From Vibrio coralliilyticus ATCC BAA-450 (GTDB lineage Bacteria; Pseudomonadota; Gammaproteobacteria; Enterobacterales; Vibrionaceae): a stretch of 64,000 nucleotides of DNA. Of this stretch, positions 31,680 through 41,331 are shown in pieces. Below the pieces are notes generated by a model. The model was not told the DNA's origin. It searched no databases and worked only from the letters and a program-made list of their open reading frames with translations. Within the stretch, counting starts at the first letter, position 1. The number at the start of each line of letters is the position of its first letter. The DNA lies in NCBI RefSeq assembly GCF_000176135.1, contig NZ_ACZN01000018.1, positions 868,001-932,000 on the forward strand. Direction: 5' to 3'. Made by a program: the position numbers and the translations under genes.

Positions 31680-33314
31680 TCAAGCCAAATTCACACTAGC
31701 GTGCTCCTTGCACAAACCGTATTTTAACTTGATCTTATCTGCCACTTTTTCGGCAATCATTATTGTTGGTGCATTGGTATTGCCACCTACCAAAGTGGGC
31801 ATAATTGAGGCATCAACAACTCTTAAGCCCTCAATCCCATAGACGGAAAGATTACTGTCTACCACAGCCAATGCATCTTGCTCTGTTCCCATTTTGCAAG
31901 TTCCGACCGGATGATATTGAGTGTCAGCACGGTTTCGAATGTCCTGCTCAATCGCACTATCATCACTCACATCAACGGGGTAAAAACTGTCTCCTCGCAC
32001 ATCATCAAACACCTCATTTTCTAGCATCCGATGCTGCTTTTTCCACGCCTTAATCATCACCGACATATCATCGGGGTGGCTGAAAAATGCAGGGTCAATG
32101 CTTGGTGAATCATACGGGTCTGCACTTCTAAGCTTGACTGTCCCTTTGCTCTTGGGTCTCAGCAAGGTGACGTGGCTGCTGAAGCCATGACTCAGATGGA
32201 TTTTCCGCGCGTGGTCATCAACAACAGCGACAACAAAGACAAATTCAAGATCGGGAACTTGTACTTCATCATCAGAACAAAAGAACCCAATTCCCTCTGC
32301 GTAGTTACTTGTTAACTTCCCGCTCCGATGGCGTCGCCATTGGGGGATCGCTTTACCTATATCTACGGCCATTTGTAATGAAATACCAAAAGTCGAGCGC
32401 TTGGCATTACATGTATAGGAATGGATCAGATCAATATGATCTTGCAGATTCTCACCCACCCCCGCGAGTTCATGGACCTGGTAAATACCGTGTTTATCCA
32501 GCTCTTCTTTAGGTCCAACACCGGATAGCAGCAAGATTTGTGGCGAACCAAATGCCCCAGCAGAAAGAATGACTTCTTTTCGGCACTTAATCTGAAAGCG
32601 CTTTCCTGCTAAGCCATACTCCACACCAATAGCTTGCTTATCACGAAACAGGACTTTATGAGTTGTAGCTTTAGTTACAACGGTAAGATTAGGACGAGAC
32701 AAATTGGGAGTCAGGTACGCTTTAGCCGCACTACAACGCTCACCATTGAGCTGAGTCACTTGAGTTGCCATCGCGCCGAGTTGCTCAACGCCATTGATGT
32801 CCTTATTTCGCGGTATACCAATAGACTCACATGCCTGTAGGTACTTCTCAAGCATCTCACTTGGGCAACGTAGATCAGTGACATTCAGCGGTCCACCTTG
32901 GCCGTGAAATTCATCCTGGTGGACTTCGTTATGTTCAGCCTTTTTGAAGTAAGGCAAACACTCGTCATAGCTCCATCCGACATTGCCTAAACTTGACCAC
33001 AAATCATAGTCATAGCGATGCCCGCGTGCGTACATCATGGCGTTGATCGAACTTGAACCACCCAGTGTTTTACCACGTGGCTGATAGCCTTTGCGCCCGT
33101 TGAGGCCTTTCTGTGGAACCGTCTCAAAACCCCAGTTATTGTGTTTAGTCGGCATCATTGCGACCATTCCGACAGGAGTATGAATAAAGGGACTGGTATC
33201 TTTACCACCAGCTTCTAATAGGCATACGCTGATAGTGGGATCTTCAGATAAGCGGGCCGCTAACACGCACCCGGCAGAACCTCCACCGACAATAATAAAA
33301 TCATAGCTGTCCAT
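31680..33314 (-). CDS. GMC-family FAD alcohol oxidoreductase
   Basis: 544 residues. The N-terminal FAD-binding motif is DFIIVGGGSAGCVLAARLSE. GMC signature 1 includes GKTLGGSSSINAMMYARG, and signature 2 GAFGSPQILLLSGVGP. The catalytic His is in YHPVGTCKMG, with the second conserved residue in NTNAPTIMIAEKVAD. Databases often call such proteins choline dehydrogenase, but there is no betB/betI context; the neighbour is a coniferyl-aldehyde-type dehydrogenase. A role oxidising an aliphatic or aromatic alcohol to an aldehyde is more likely (inference). Downstream of calB in the same direction, 98 bases apart. Confidence 0.87.
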   Translation of the reverse strand: MDSYDFIIVGGGSAGCVLAARLSEDPTISVCLLEAGGKDTSPFIHTPVGMVAMMPTKHNNWGFETVPQKGLNGRKGYQPRGKTLGGSSSINAMMYARGHRYDYDLWSSLGNVGWSYDECLPYFKKAEHNEVHQDEFHGQGGPLNVTDLRCPSEMLEKYLQACESIGIPRNKDINGVEQLGAMATQVTQLNGERCSAAKAYLTPNLSRPNLTVVTKATTHKVLFRDKQAIGVEYGLAGKRFQIKCRKEVILSAGAFGSPQILLLSGVGPKEELDKHGIYQVHELAGVGENLQDHIDLIHSYTCNAKRSTFGISLQMAVDIGKAIPQWRRHRSGKLTSNYAEGIGFFCSDDEVQVPDLEFVFVVAVVDDHARKIHLSHGFSSHVTLLRPKSKGTVKLRSADPYDSPSIDPAFFSHPDDMSVMIKAWKKQHRMLENEVFDDVRGDSFYPVDVSDDSAIEQDIRNRADTQYHPVGTCKMGTEQDALAVVDSNLSVYGIEGLRVVDASIMPTLVGGNTNAPTIMIAEKVADKIKLKYGLCKEHASVNLA

Positions 33315-33412
33315 CAGTTAATTCCTCAGCACAAATTCAGGGGCATATAGAAGTGGGGAAACGCCCCTATTCGCACAAGTACGCACTTGGATGTGCAGAC
33401 TGCCCTGCGAAT

Positions 33413-34891
33413 CTATTTGGCTTGTTCTTTGAGTGCAGGATCAGGTTTTCCAACAAACCATCGAACCGCCAGTTTCTGAATCGGATTTCCATAGGGCGGC
33501 GTAAACAAAGCGATTGGAAACCACCGACGCATCTGCAACACACTGCGCGCGTGGCTAAGTTCACGAAAGCCTTCTTCCCCGTGATAATTGCCGATTCCAG
33601 AATTGCCAACCCCGCCGAATGGCACTGAATGATTCAGCACATGCCATCCCCAGTCATTGATCGTCACGCCACCACTGTGTGTTCGAGCCAGTAACGCTTC
33701 GCGCTGTTGCTGATCATGACTAAATAGATAACACGCGAGAGGTCTTGGACGCTGATTAATGTAATCAGTGACTTGCTCCAAATTCTGATAGCCGTGCACC
33801 GGAAGCAGTGGACCAAAAATCTCTTCCTGGCAGATACGCATCTCAGGCGTTAGTTGGGTGGCGATGAACAAGGGCGTCTTGCGTCCCTCTCCATCCTCTG
33901 AACATTGCGTTATGACCGCTCCTTTGTGGCGAGCATCCTCTAACAATTCTTGGAAACGTTGCGCCTGTGCATCATCGATTAGAGAGGTATAGTCATGATT
34001 ACCTCGAATCGATTTGTACATTGCTTTGTGCGCATGGGACACGGCAGTGACAAACCGCTCCACTTTGTCTTCGGGGACAAACGCATAATCTGGCGCGATA
34101 CATATCTGCCCAGAGTTAAATGCTTTGCCATGAGCCACACGTTGAGCAGCAAGCTCAATATCAAAGTCATCAAAAACAATAACCGGAGACTTGCCCCCTA
34201 GCTCCAACGTCACCGGAGTAAGATTCTTAGCCGCATTAGCCATGATAACTTTGCCGCTCTTCGGTGAGCCGGTAAAAACAAGATGGTTAAATGGAAGACT
34301 CGAAATATCCATCGCTTGTGGATGGCTACCCTCTACGACGCGGACCAAGTCGGTTGAATAAATCTCGCTCAATAACTTCGTCAATACTCTCGTCACTGCT
34401 GGGCAGTTCGGGGGCATTTTTATCATGCATCGATTGCCCGCGGCTAAAGCAGTAACCAGCGGACCAACAGAAAGGTAAATTGGGAAGTTCCATGGGCAGA
34501 TAATACCAACCACTCCTTTGGGCTGATATCTCACCTCAAGCCTATTGCCTTTGAATAGCCACTCCGTAGGGCGACGGCTCGGTTTCATCCAGCGTCCAAT
34601 GTGGCTTAAGACATGATTGATATCCAGTATCGGGGCTAGGACATCCGCCATAATCGACTCGGTATGACTACGGCCACCAAAGTCTTCACTCATCGCATCA
34701 GCGAGAACATCTTGATATCGAGATAACTGTTGCTTAAGTGCTCTTAAGCGTTGCTTCCTGACGCTCAAACTTGGCAATGGTTCATTTTGGTATGCCAATT
34801 GAAGCTCATTGAACCAAGTTGTCAGCTCACTTACTGAAGCGTCAGACGCCAGTGTATCGCTGTCGGCTAAGTGTGTTGCCATCGTATTCAT
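33413..34891 (-). CDS. calB: Coniferyl-aldehyde-type NAD-dependent aldehyde dehydrogenase
   Basis: 492 residues of the aldehyde dehydrogenase superfamily. Catalytic Glu in LELGGKSPVIV and catalytic Cys in NSGQICIAPDY. The other signatures are GIICPWNFPIYLSVGPLVTALAAGN, and FTGSPKSGKVIM for NAD binding. The C-terminal portion with INDWGWHVLNHSVPFGGVGNSGIGNYHG resembles coniferyl aldehyde dehydrogenases. It converts an aldehyde to the acid, in a likely two-step alcohol-to-acid route with the adjacent GMC enzyme. It is divergent from an AraC-type regulator. Confidence 0.87.
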   Translation of the reverse strand: MNTMATHLADSDTLASDASVSELTTWFNELQLAYQNEPLPSLSVRKQRLRALKQQLSRYQDVLADAMSEDFGGRSHTESIMADVLAPILDINHVLSHIGRWMKPSRRPTEWLFKGNRLEVRYQPKGVVGIICPWNFPIYLSVGPLVTALAAGNRCMIKMPPNCPAVTRVLTKLLSEIYSTDLVRVVEGSHPQAMDISSLPFNHLVFTGSPKSGKVIMANAAKNLTPVTLELGGKSPVIVFDDFDIELAAQRVAHGKAFNSGQICIAPDYAFVPEDKVERFVTAVSHAHKAMYKSIRGNHDYTSLIDDAQAQRFQELLEDARHKGAVITQCSEDGEGRKTPLFIATQLTPEMRICQEEIFGPLLPVHGYQNLEQVTDYINQRPRPLACYLFSHDQQQREALLARTHSGGVTINDWGWHVLNHSVPFGGVGNSGIGNYHGEEGFRELSHARSVLQMRRWFPIALFTPPYGNPIQKLAVRWFVGKPDPALKEQAK

Positions 34892-35066
34892 CTAAGTGAC
34901 CTCGCATGTCCCAATACCTTATTACAACATTTTGCTAACATGACGCACAGGTGGTAGAGAGACATAAAGCGGTGAAATTCGGACACAAATAACAGATCTA
35001 AAGACATCCTTAGGCTATAAAGTATCCTCAAGCTGACAATGTGTAAGGGAAAGGGAAGAAAGGAAA

Positions 35067-36116
35067 ATGGAGTATAGTGCGGTTTATGAACCCGATATGC
35101 AGGCTTTTGGTATCCTAGATGTACAGCTGTTAACTAGATATCTGGAGCATCAGATTCCAGTCGAAGATCTGCTTAAAGGCAGTGGTATATCACTTGCGGA
35201 ACTCTACTCTCCAGACACACATATCACCCTCGCTCAGAAGCTAATCATTTTTAGTAATGCGACAAACCTGTCAAACGAGCCTGCTCTGGGTTTAAAAATA
35301 GGTCAACAAGCGCGTTTCAGTGACTTTGGTGTTCTTGGTTATGCGGCTTTTAGCAGCAGCACGCTACTCGATGCCTTGCTACTTGGCTTCAAATATCTGC
35401 GTCTTGCCGGCCCCGTACTAAGAAAGAAAATGTGGATTGAACAAAATCACGGTTATTTTCGCGCAGAGCAACTTATCGAGCTCGATTCGCTGCTTCCTTT
35501 TTGCTGCGAGTACTGGTTTGCTACCATTCAGAATCTGTGTGAAGAGGTAATGCAACAACCATTTCCTTCCCATGTACTTAAGTTTCCTTACCCGAAGCCA
35601 GAGTATGGAGACTTATATAACGAGCTGTTTCGCTGCCAAATTGAATTTGATAGCCAAGAGCTGGAATGGGAATTTGACGCTAGCCAATTACACAACCCTC
35701 TGCCGTCAGCGAACGCAATGACGCTACAGATGTGCTTAAAGTCCTGTGACGAGATGTTGGCTAAAGTGAGCAGTACGCCAAATTTGAAAGAAAAAATCAC
35801 TCAGATATTCATTGAGCGGCCTGGTCGCTACCCCTCGATTGAAGCGCTCTCTTCTGAGCTAGGAATGTCATCTCGTACATTACGTCGCCACCTCAAGGCC
35901 GAACAAACGGGCTATCAACAAATATTGGATCACGTCCGCTTCCACCTCGCAAAATATTACCTTGTTTCAACAGGTTTAAATATCGAAGAAATTTCTGAGC
36001 GGGTAGGCTTCTCAGACAGTGCAAATTTCCGCCATGCGTTTCGCAAATGGAATGGCTGCTCACCGAAAGCGTTTCGTAACCAAGCCGCTGACGCTAAACA
36101 AAAAAATACCCGCTAA
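35067..36116 (+). CDS. AraC-family transcriptional regulator
   Basis: 349 residues. N-terminal ligand domain of the AraC arabinose-binding-N type (PF12625-like; FGVLGYAAFSSSTLLDALLLG), then a C-terminal two-helix-turn-helix domain from about 245. That domain contains RYPSIEALSSELGMSSRTLRRHL and the AraC signature IEEISERVGFSDSANFRHAFRKWNGCSPKAF. It probably activates the divergent calB-GMC pair from the 175-base gap between them, in response to an alcohol or aldehyde; this is inferred from position. A terminator hairpin starts inside its last codons. Confidence 0.88.
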   Translation: MEYSAVYEPDMQAFGILDVQLLTRYLEHQIPVEDLLKGSGISLAELYSPDTHITLAQKLIIFSNATNLSNEPALGLKIGQQARFSDFGVLGYAAFSSSTLLDALLLGFKYLRLAGPVLRKKMWIEQNHGYFRAEQLIELDSLLPFCCEYWFATIQNLCEEVMQQPFPSHVLKFPYPKPEYGDLYNELFRCQIEFDSQELEWEFDASQLHNPLPSANAMTLQMCLKSCDEMLAKVSSTPNLKEKITQIFIERPGRYPSIEALSSELGMSSRTLRRHLKAEQTGYQQILDHVRFHLAKYYLVSTGLNIEEISERVGFSDSANFRHAFRKWNGCSPKAFRNQAADAKQKNTR

Positions 36117-36132
36117 CTCAGCGGGTATTTTC
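36101..36132. terminator. Terminator overlapping the araC-type gene stop; also ends mukB
   Basis: AATACCCGCT (36105-36114) pairs with AGCGGGTATT (36120-36129). The first arm overlaps the last codons (ACC CGC) and the first base of the TAA stop. A-run before and T-run after give function on both strands. Confidence 0.88.
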
Positions 36133-36145
36133 TATCAGCTTGTCT

Positions 36146-39100
36146 TTATAGCTCTTCAATCAGTTCTTGAGCTTCTGACTTGTCTTGCTCAGCTTGTCCA
36201 AAGCCTCTTAGACCAACCACATGAACATGCTCATGGTCTTTAAATACTTTACGCACTAGCTTGTAAGTGGTGCCCTTCTCTGGGCTGATGTTTTCTGGTG
36301 CCGCAATCAACAATTGCATATCCAGACGGTCACACAGTTCAAACAGAGTCGAAATCGACTTAGCATCCAAACGCGCAGCCTCATCGAGGAACAACAGTCG
36401 ACAAGGAACAATGTCTTTACTGCGTAAACGACGAGATTCTTCTTCCCAGCTCTGAACAACCATCAGAAGAATCGACTGACCCGTACCGATCGCTTCACCC
36501 GTAGACAATGCACCAGATTCCGCTTGTAACCAACCATCTGAACCGCGGCAGACTTCAACACTCAGCTCTAGGTAGTTGCGGTAGTCCAGCAGCTCTTCTC
36601 CCAGAACTTGCGGGCTGCGTTGCCCCATATCAATATGTGGGTTAACGCGCTGGAACAATTTCGCCATCGCCTCTGAGAAGGTATAGCGAGAGGTCTCAAA
36701 CAAGTCTTTGTGCTGCTCTTGCTGTGAAGCTAGACCATGAAGCAAAATTTCGTGGCTTTCACGAATCTTCACATTCAAACGAACACCTTTTACCTGACCA
36801 AAGGCAATGTTCGACAAGCCTTGGTTTAGCATACGGATGCGGTTTTGCTCACGCTGAATCGTTTTCTTGATGATGCTAGCGACAGATTCAGAACTAATCG
36901 CAAGACGATTTTCACGTTGCGTCAGTTCTTCGGTCAATCGCGCCAGCTCCACTTCCATCTCTTCAATGGCCTCAACCGGGTCATCGGTATGGATGATATC
37001 CTGACGAATGCGTTCACGCAGATGCTGGTACACTGCGATATAGAACAATACCTTACGCTCAGGGCGTGCATTGTCTTCCGACAGACGCAGGGCATCACGT
37101 AAGTCATCGTTATCTGCCACCGCCAGACGTAACGCACCCAACGATTTATCCGACATCGAGCGTAGTTCATCCGCTGACATATAAGCAAGCTCACGTTTAT
37201 GCAGACGACGTTCGACATCGTTTTCACGTGCTAAGCGCAGTACTGAGCACCAACCTGCTTTCGCTGCAACCACAAAGGTGCGCAGCTCAATGTACTCTTT
37301 CTGAACCTTCTTAAGACGTTTTGCCAGACCTTTCATTTCCAGCTCAGTCGACGTGATGGTACGCTCGTATTCACTCTTACGACTGCGTGACGTATGCAGA
37401 CGTTCCTGCAGTTCATCTCGACGACGCATGGCGCGCTCTTGTGCGCCTTCGTCTGCAGTAACACCGAACTCTTGAAGCTCTTGCTTAAATTCTTGAACCG
37501 TTTCCTGCTTAGCCTGATGAGAACTCTTCAATGAAGCCAAGACTTGGTTGTACTGGTTCATCTGACCTTGAGATTGCTTCAGTTCGTCACGAGAACGTGT
37601 ACGGTGCCTCTCCACTTCAACAAGCTTAGCTTTAAGCTGTTCACTCAGCTCGCTGCTCTTGTTGAGCAAGTCCACAGAGTCAGAATAAGCAAAGTGATGG
37701 CGACGTTCCACCAAGTCAGACAATGCAAAGATCTGCTTCTTAAGTTCCTGTAACTGAATATCCGCTGCCTTATATTCAGCTTCTAACGCATCGAATTGCT
37801 CAGGGTCGGCTTCAAGCGCTGAGGCGATTTTTTCCAGTTCAGCGACTGTTTTCGCGTGGCTGCTCAAAAATGCTTTCGCTTCAGACAGTTGAACGATTTT
37901 TTCTTCAAGCTCTTCGAAACGTAGTGTCAGTGAATCATCTTCAATCAGCGCCATCATTGGTGCTAACTTATCCAGCGATGACAACGCCTGCTTACTCGTT
38001 AACAACTGAGAACGTTGCTGCTGCTCTTTGGCATCCAAATCTGCCAGTACTCGTGACACTTGGTTGCGCTTCTCGCGAGCCACTGTCAGCGATTGCTCTG
38101 GATCCGCTTCAAAAGCAACCTGAATGTGCTTAGCAACGAAGTTGTTGAATGCCTGATATAGACGCTGAAGTTTTTGCGAATCGAACGCAGCTTTCGCATG
38201 CTGTTCAACCACTTCTTCTCGCTCATTACGTAGCAGCTCTAAACGTTGTTCACGCGCAGCACGTCCAAACAGAGGAATTTCTGGGAAGCGTGAGTAACGC
38301 ATCTGGCGATCGTTCATGCGAACACAAACCGCCCCTTCCAGTTCTTCAGCATCAAATGAGCTGTCATCAAAGGCATCGATATCGCCTTCAATGATGTAAA
38401 GGTCTTCAGGACAATCGTCCAGCTCAATCAGCTTTTCTTCAATACCCGTTAAGTCAGACACCACAATCGCATGACGAGATGGACCGTACATCGCACTGAA
38501 ATAAGGCGCATCGCCAATGGTGATATCGTCATAGATCTCTGAAAGCAGCACACCACCTAATGTATCAGCCAAGCCTTTCAGACGAGGATCATTGGAGCCA
38601 CCCGGTGATGCTAACCGTTCAATTTCATTCTCTAAATGAGCACGGCGCTCAGCGAGCTTTTCTTTCGCCAATGACTGCTGCTTTTCTTGCTCCAGTACCA
38701 CTTGCATGTGGGACATAACAGCCTGGCTGTCATACAGATCAGCACCACTTTGCTCTTTGAGCGTTTCCAACGCGTCGTGAGCTGCAATCCAAGTTGGCGC
38801 AATGGCTTCAAGCTTTTTGATTTCGCTAGCAGAATCCTGCTCTAAGCGACGCTGTTCGCTGCGCTGCTCACGTACCTCTTCCTGAGCCATCTCAAGCGAT
38901 TCAACCTGCATAGCGTGACGTTCACGCTCCTGCTCAAAGGTTAACTCATCAACGAGCTCTGCATGATGTTGCTTCTGATACGCGTCGACTAACTCACAGG
39001 CCTGACGCTGTTGATTGAGATTACGTTCTAGATCTCTGTGCTGCGCTCGCCATTGTTGTTCATTTTGTGCAATTTGCTCAGCATCTCGCGCTTGACGAAT

Positions 39101-40606
39101 CGACTCCTTTGCAACTTCAGCAGCATTTTTACGCTCCACTGAGTCGCCAGCAATCTTACGAACCAAGGTAAGCGCCGTCTCAAACTGCTCAACGGCAGCT
39201 GAAGACATATCCAGTTTGTGTTTCACCGACAGCAAAGCTGCCGTGCTTTCTGATTCCTGATTTTTCAGCTCAGAGACCAAGGAGTGTGCGCGCTCAGCAG
39301 TAAGGTCCTCATCCCCCAGCAAGGTTTTGGCTTTCTCAAGCGCTTGAACTGCTTGTTGGTATTGAAGTGCGCGGGTTTGCTGAACGTCCAACGCTTGCTG
39401 ATAATCCGCTAACTGAGTCTTAAGGCTATCTACCTCTTCTTCTGCAACCGTCGCTTGCTCTTCCATCATCAGAACACGTTCTTGCGCTTCTTCAACGACC
39501 ATCAACTGTTCTTCAAGTCGTTCGCTGAGCTCTTCAAGATCTTCTTGGTAGCGCTCGATCTTTTCCTGCTGACGCAACGCATTCTGGACAAGCTGTAAGT
39601 GGTCGGAAGCCGCTTGATAGTCTTGCTCTAAAGCCGACTCGGACTCCACCAGCAGTTCAAGCTCTTCTTGAACGCGATTAAGTAAATTGTTTTGCTCAAC
39701 CAGTGTTTCACGTGAGCCAAACAATTCTGAGCGCAGAGATAGAGTCTGCTCAAGCTTGTTACGACGATCGTTTGCATGGCGCATGTAGTCAGCCGCCACG
39801 TAATTTGTCGATTCGGTGATCAGATGTTTAAACAGGTCTCGATCTGCTTGAGTGGTTTTGATCGCTTCAAGCGTCATGCGGTTTTCACGCAACGCCGATT
39901 CCATGTCTTGAAAAGCTTTCTTTACTCCGCCATTCTGAGGCAGTAGGTAATCGCGTAATGAGCGGGTAATCGCACTCGAAATACCACCGTACAGCGACGC
40001 CTCAATCAAGCGATAGAACTTAGAACGGTCACTGGAGTTACGCAATTTCTTAGGAATCACGCCAAATTCAAACATTTGTGCGTGGTATTCGACAATTGAA
40101 TTGAAAGTCTTAAGCTGAACACCTTCGTGTTGCGCGACTGACTCTTTGATTGCGTTGATCTGACGAACACGCGCCTGAGTCGCAGAAACACTTTCAATCA
40201 GAATATCCGTCGGCTTCACACTGCTTGGCAGCCCTTGAATCACGAACGGTTTGATATCCACTTTCTTATCACGACCCGCGACCTGCTGCAGCTTAACCGC
40301 AAACAGTAAGCGCTGATTACGTGAATTCACAACATCCAATGCCGCATAACACGCACCTGGCTGCAATTTACCGTAGAGGCCTTTGTCACGTGAAGACTGG
40401 CTACTGCCCGCCTCGGTCGTATTTCGGAAATGCAGCAGCGTCTGGTCAGGTATCAAGGCTGTAATGAATGCCGCCATTGTGGTTGATTTACCTGCACCAT
40501 TACCCCCGGATAACGTGGTAACTAAGCCATCAATGTCAAAGGTTCGTGCAAAGAAGCCGTTCCAGTTGACCATGGTCAGCGATTGATATTTACCTCTTTC
40601 AATCAT
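36146..40606 (-). CDS. mukB: Chromosome condensin subunit MukB
   Basis: SMC-like ATPase of the MukBEF condensin, 1486 residues, the usual MukB length. Walker A is GGNGAGKST (about 34-42). Long Glu/Gln-rich coiled coils flank a central hinge (about 640-790; LADTLGGVLLSEIYDDIT). The C-terminal ABC signature is GALSTGEAIGTGQSILL, and Walker B LLFLDEAARLD. Its start ATG overlaps the mukE stop by four bases, so it is translationally coupled. Together with mukF, mukE and cmoM it forms the operon seen in E. coli. Confidence 0.98.
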   Translation of the reverse strand: MIERGKYQSLTMVNWNGFFARTFDIDGLVTTLSGGNGAGKSTTMAAFITALIPDQTLLHFRNTTEAGSSQSSRDKGLYGKLQPGACYAALDVVNSRNQRLLFAVKLQQVAGRDKKVDIKPFVIQGLPSSVKPTDILIESVSATQARVRQINAIKESVAQHEGVQLKTFNSIVEYHAQMFEFGVIPKKLRNSSDRSKFYRLIEASLYGGISSAITRSLRDYLLPQNGGVKKAFQDMESALRENRMTLEAIKTTQADRDLFKHLITESTNYVAADYMRHANDRRNKLEQTLSLRSELFGSRETLVEQNNLLNRVQEELELLVESESALEQDYQAASDHLQLVQNALRQQEKIERYQEDLEELSERLEEQLMVVEEAQERVLMMEEQATVAEEEVDSLKTQLADYQQALDVQQTRALQYQQAVQALEKAKTLLGDEDLTAERAHSLVSELKNQESESTAALLSVKHKLDMSSAAVEQFETALTLVRKIAGDSVERKNAAEVAKESIRQARDAEQIAQNEQQWRAQHRDLERNLNQQRQACELVDAYQKQHHAELVDELTFEQERERHAMQVESLEMAQEEVREQRSEQRRLEQDSASEIKKLEAIAPTWIAAHDALETLKEQSGADLYDSQAVMSHMQVVLEQEKQQSLAKEKLAERRAHLENEIERLASPGGSNDPRLKGLADTLGGVLLSEIYDDITIGDAPYFSAMYGPSRHAIVVSDLTGIEEKLIELDDCPEDLYIIEGDIDAFDDSSFDAEELEGAVCVRMNDRQMRYSRFPEIPLFGRAAREQRLELLRNEREEVVEQHAKAAFDSQKLQRLYQAFNNFVAKHIQVAFEADPEQSLTVAREKRNQVSRVLADLDAKEQQQRSQLLTSKQALSSLDKLAPMMALIEDDSLTLRFEELEEKIVQLSEAKAFLSSHAKTVAELEKIASALEADPEQFDALEAEYKAADIQLQELKKQIFALSDLVERRHHFAYSDSVDLLNKSSELSEQLKAKLVEVERHRTRSRDELKQSQGQMNQYNQVLASLKSSHQAKQETVQEFKQELQEFGVTADEGAQERAMRRRDELQERLHTSRSRKSEYERTITSTELEMKGLAKRLKKVQKEYIELRTFVVAAKAGWCSVLRLARENDVERRLHKRELAYMSADELRSMSDKSLGALRLAVADNDDLRDALRLSEDNARPERKVLFYIAVYQHLRERIRQDIIHTDDPVEAIEEMEVELARLTEELTQRENRLAISSESVASIIKKTIQREQNRIRMLNQGLSNIAFGQVKGVRLNVKIRESHEILLHGLASQQEQHKDLFETSRYTFSEAMAKLFQRVNPHIDMGQRSPQVLGEELLDYRNYLELSVEVCRGSDGWLQAESGALSTGEAIGTGQSILLMVVQSWEEESRRLRSKDIVPCRLLFLDEAARLDAKSISTLFELCDRLDMQLLIAAPENISPEKGTTYKLVRKVFKDHEHVHVVGLRGFGQAEQDKSEAQELIEEL

Positions 40607-41331
40607 GCTTCACCTTCTTCTAATTTTTCTGATTGAGATGACTCATCACCTTGTTCTGATTCTGCCAGTAAGCTGCCTTGGCTTGGCTCTTTGGTATGCA
40701 CAACTGCTTCACCATCACGGATCAAGCGTAACTGCGCTTCACGCATGTCGTCGCCCACACGGACATCAGCACCAAAGCGGAATACCGATTCACTGATACT
40801 GAATTTACCGGTTTCGCCAATGTTGATGATCATGCCCAGACGGCGTAAACGACGCAGAGAAGTGCGAACTTTTTCAAACAGTTTTTCTTTATCTAAATCT
40901 GAACCAGTCGCACGGTTGGTGACCAGCTTCATCAGCTTTTTCTCATCAGATAAAGCCAACAGCTCTTCATACAGTTCCTGATTGGTAAAGATTCCCTCGT
41001 GAGCTAGACGCTCTGGGCTTAGGTAGAGGAAACACAAGACCTTGCCCACCAGCATGTCGAGCTCAGACAGCACACTGCGGTTAATCAGAGACGTAGAGCG
41101 AGGGCGAAGGTAGAAGAAACCTTCTGGTGCTTTGACCAACTCAGTGTTGTAGCGTTGGTAAAATGAAGAAAGCTCAACTTCAAAGTCAGACAGCAACGCG
41201 TGATTGTCGAGATCTTCGGTAGAAATATGACGTCCGGCACGAAGCATGCTGTCTAGCGCCGGGAAAAGTGGATTTGAAATCGCTTTTGCCAGATTTTCTG
41301 ACATGTAATCATTAGTATCGGTCGATGACAT
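40603..41331 (-). CDS. mukE: Condensin subunit MukE
   Basis: 242 residues from MSSTDTNDYMSENL, close to E. coli MukE (234). Shared segments are NPLFPALDSMLRAGRHI, EGFFYLRPRSTSLI, RSVLSELDMLVGKVLCFLYLSPERLA and VFRFGADVRVGDDMREAQ. It forms winged-helix dimers that bridge MukF and MukB heads. ATG 41331 is chosen because it matches the family start and AAAGG lies upstream; the frame is open back to 41430 inside mukF. It overlaps the mukF end by 20 bases and the mukB start by four. Confidence 0.96.
   Translation of the reverse strand: MSSTDTNDYMSENLAKAISNPLFPALDSMLRAGRHISTEDLDNHALLSDFEVELSSFYQRYNTELVKAPEGFFYLRPRSTSLINRSVLSELDMLVGKVLCFLYLSPERLAHEGIFTNQELYEELLALSDEKKLMKLVTNRATGSDLDKEKLFEKVRTSLRRLRRLGMIINIGETGKFSISESVFRFGADVRVGDDMREAQLRLIRDGEAVVHTKEPSQGSLLAESEQGDESSQSEKLEEGEA

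Noticed and set aside
33367..33628. Short ORFs on both strands near 33.4-33.6 kb
   Set aside because: They overlap the 3' end of the aldehyde dehydrogenase in other frames and look like shadows.
36267..40586. Many ORFs of 60-97 codons on both strands inside mukB
   Set aside because: They lie in other frames of the long MukB coding region, lack ribosome sites and have no recognisable protein features.
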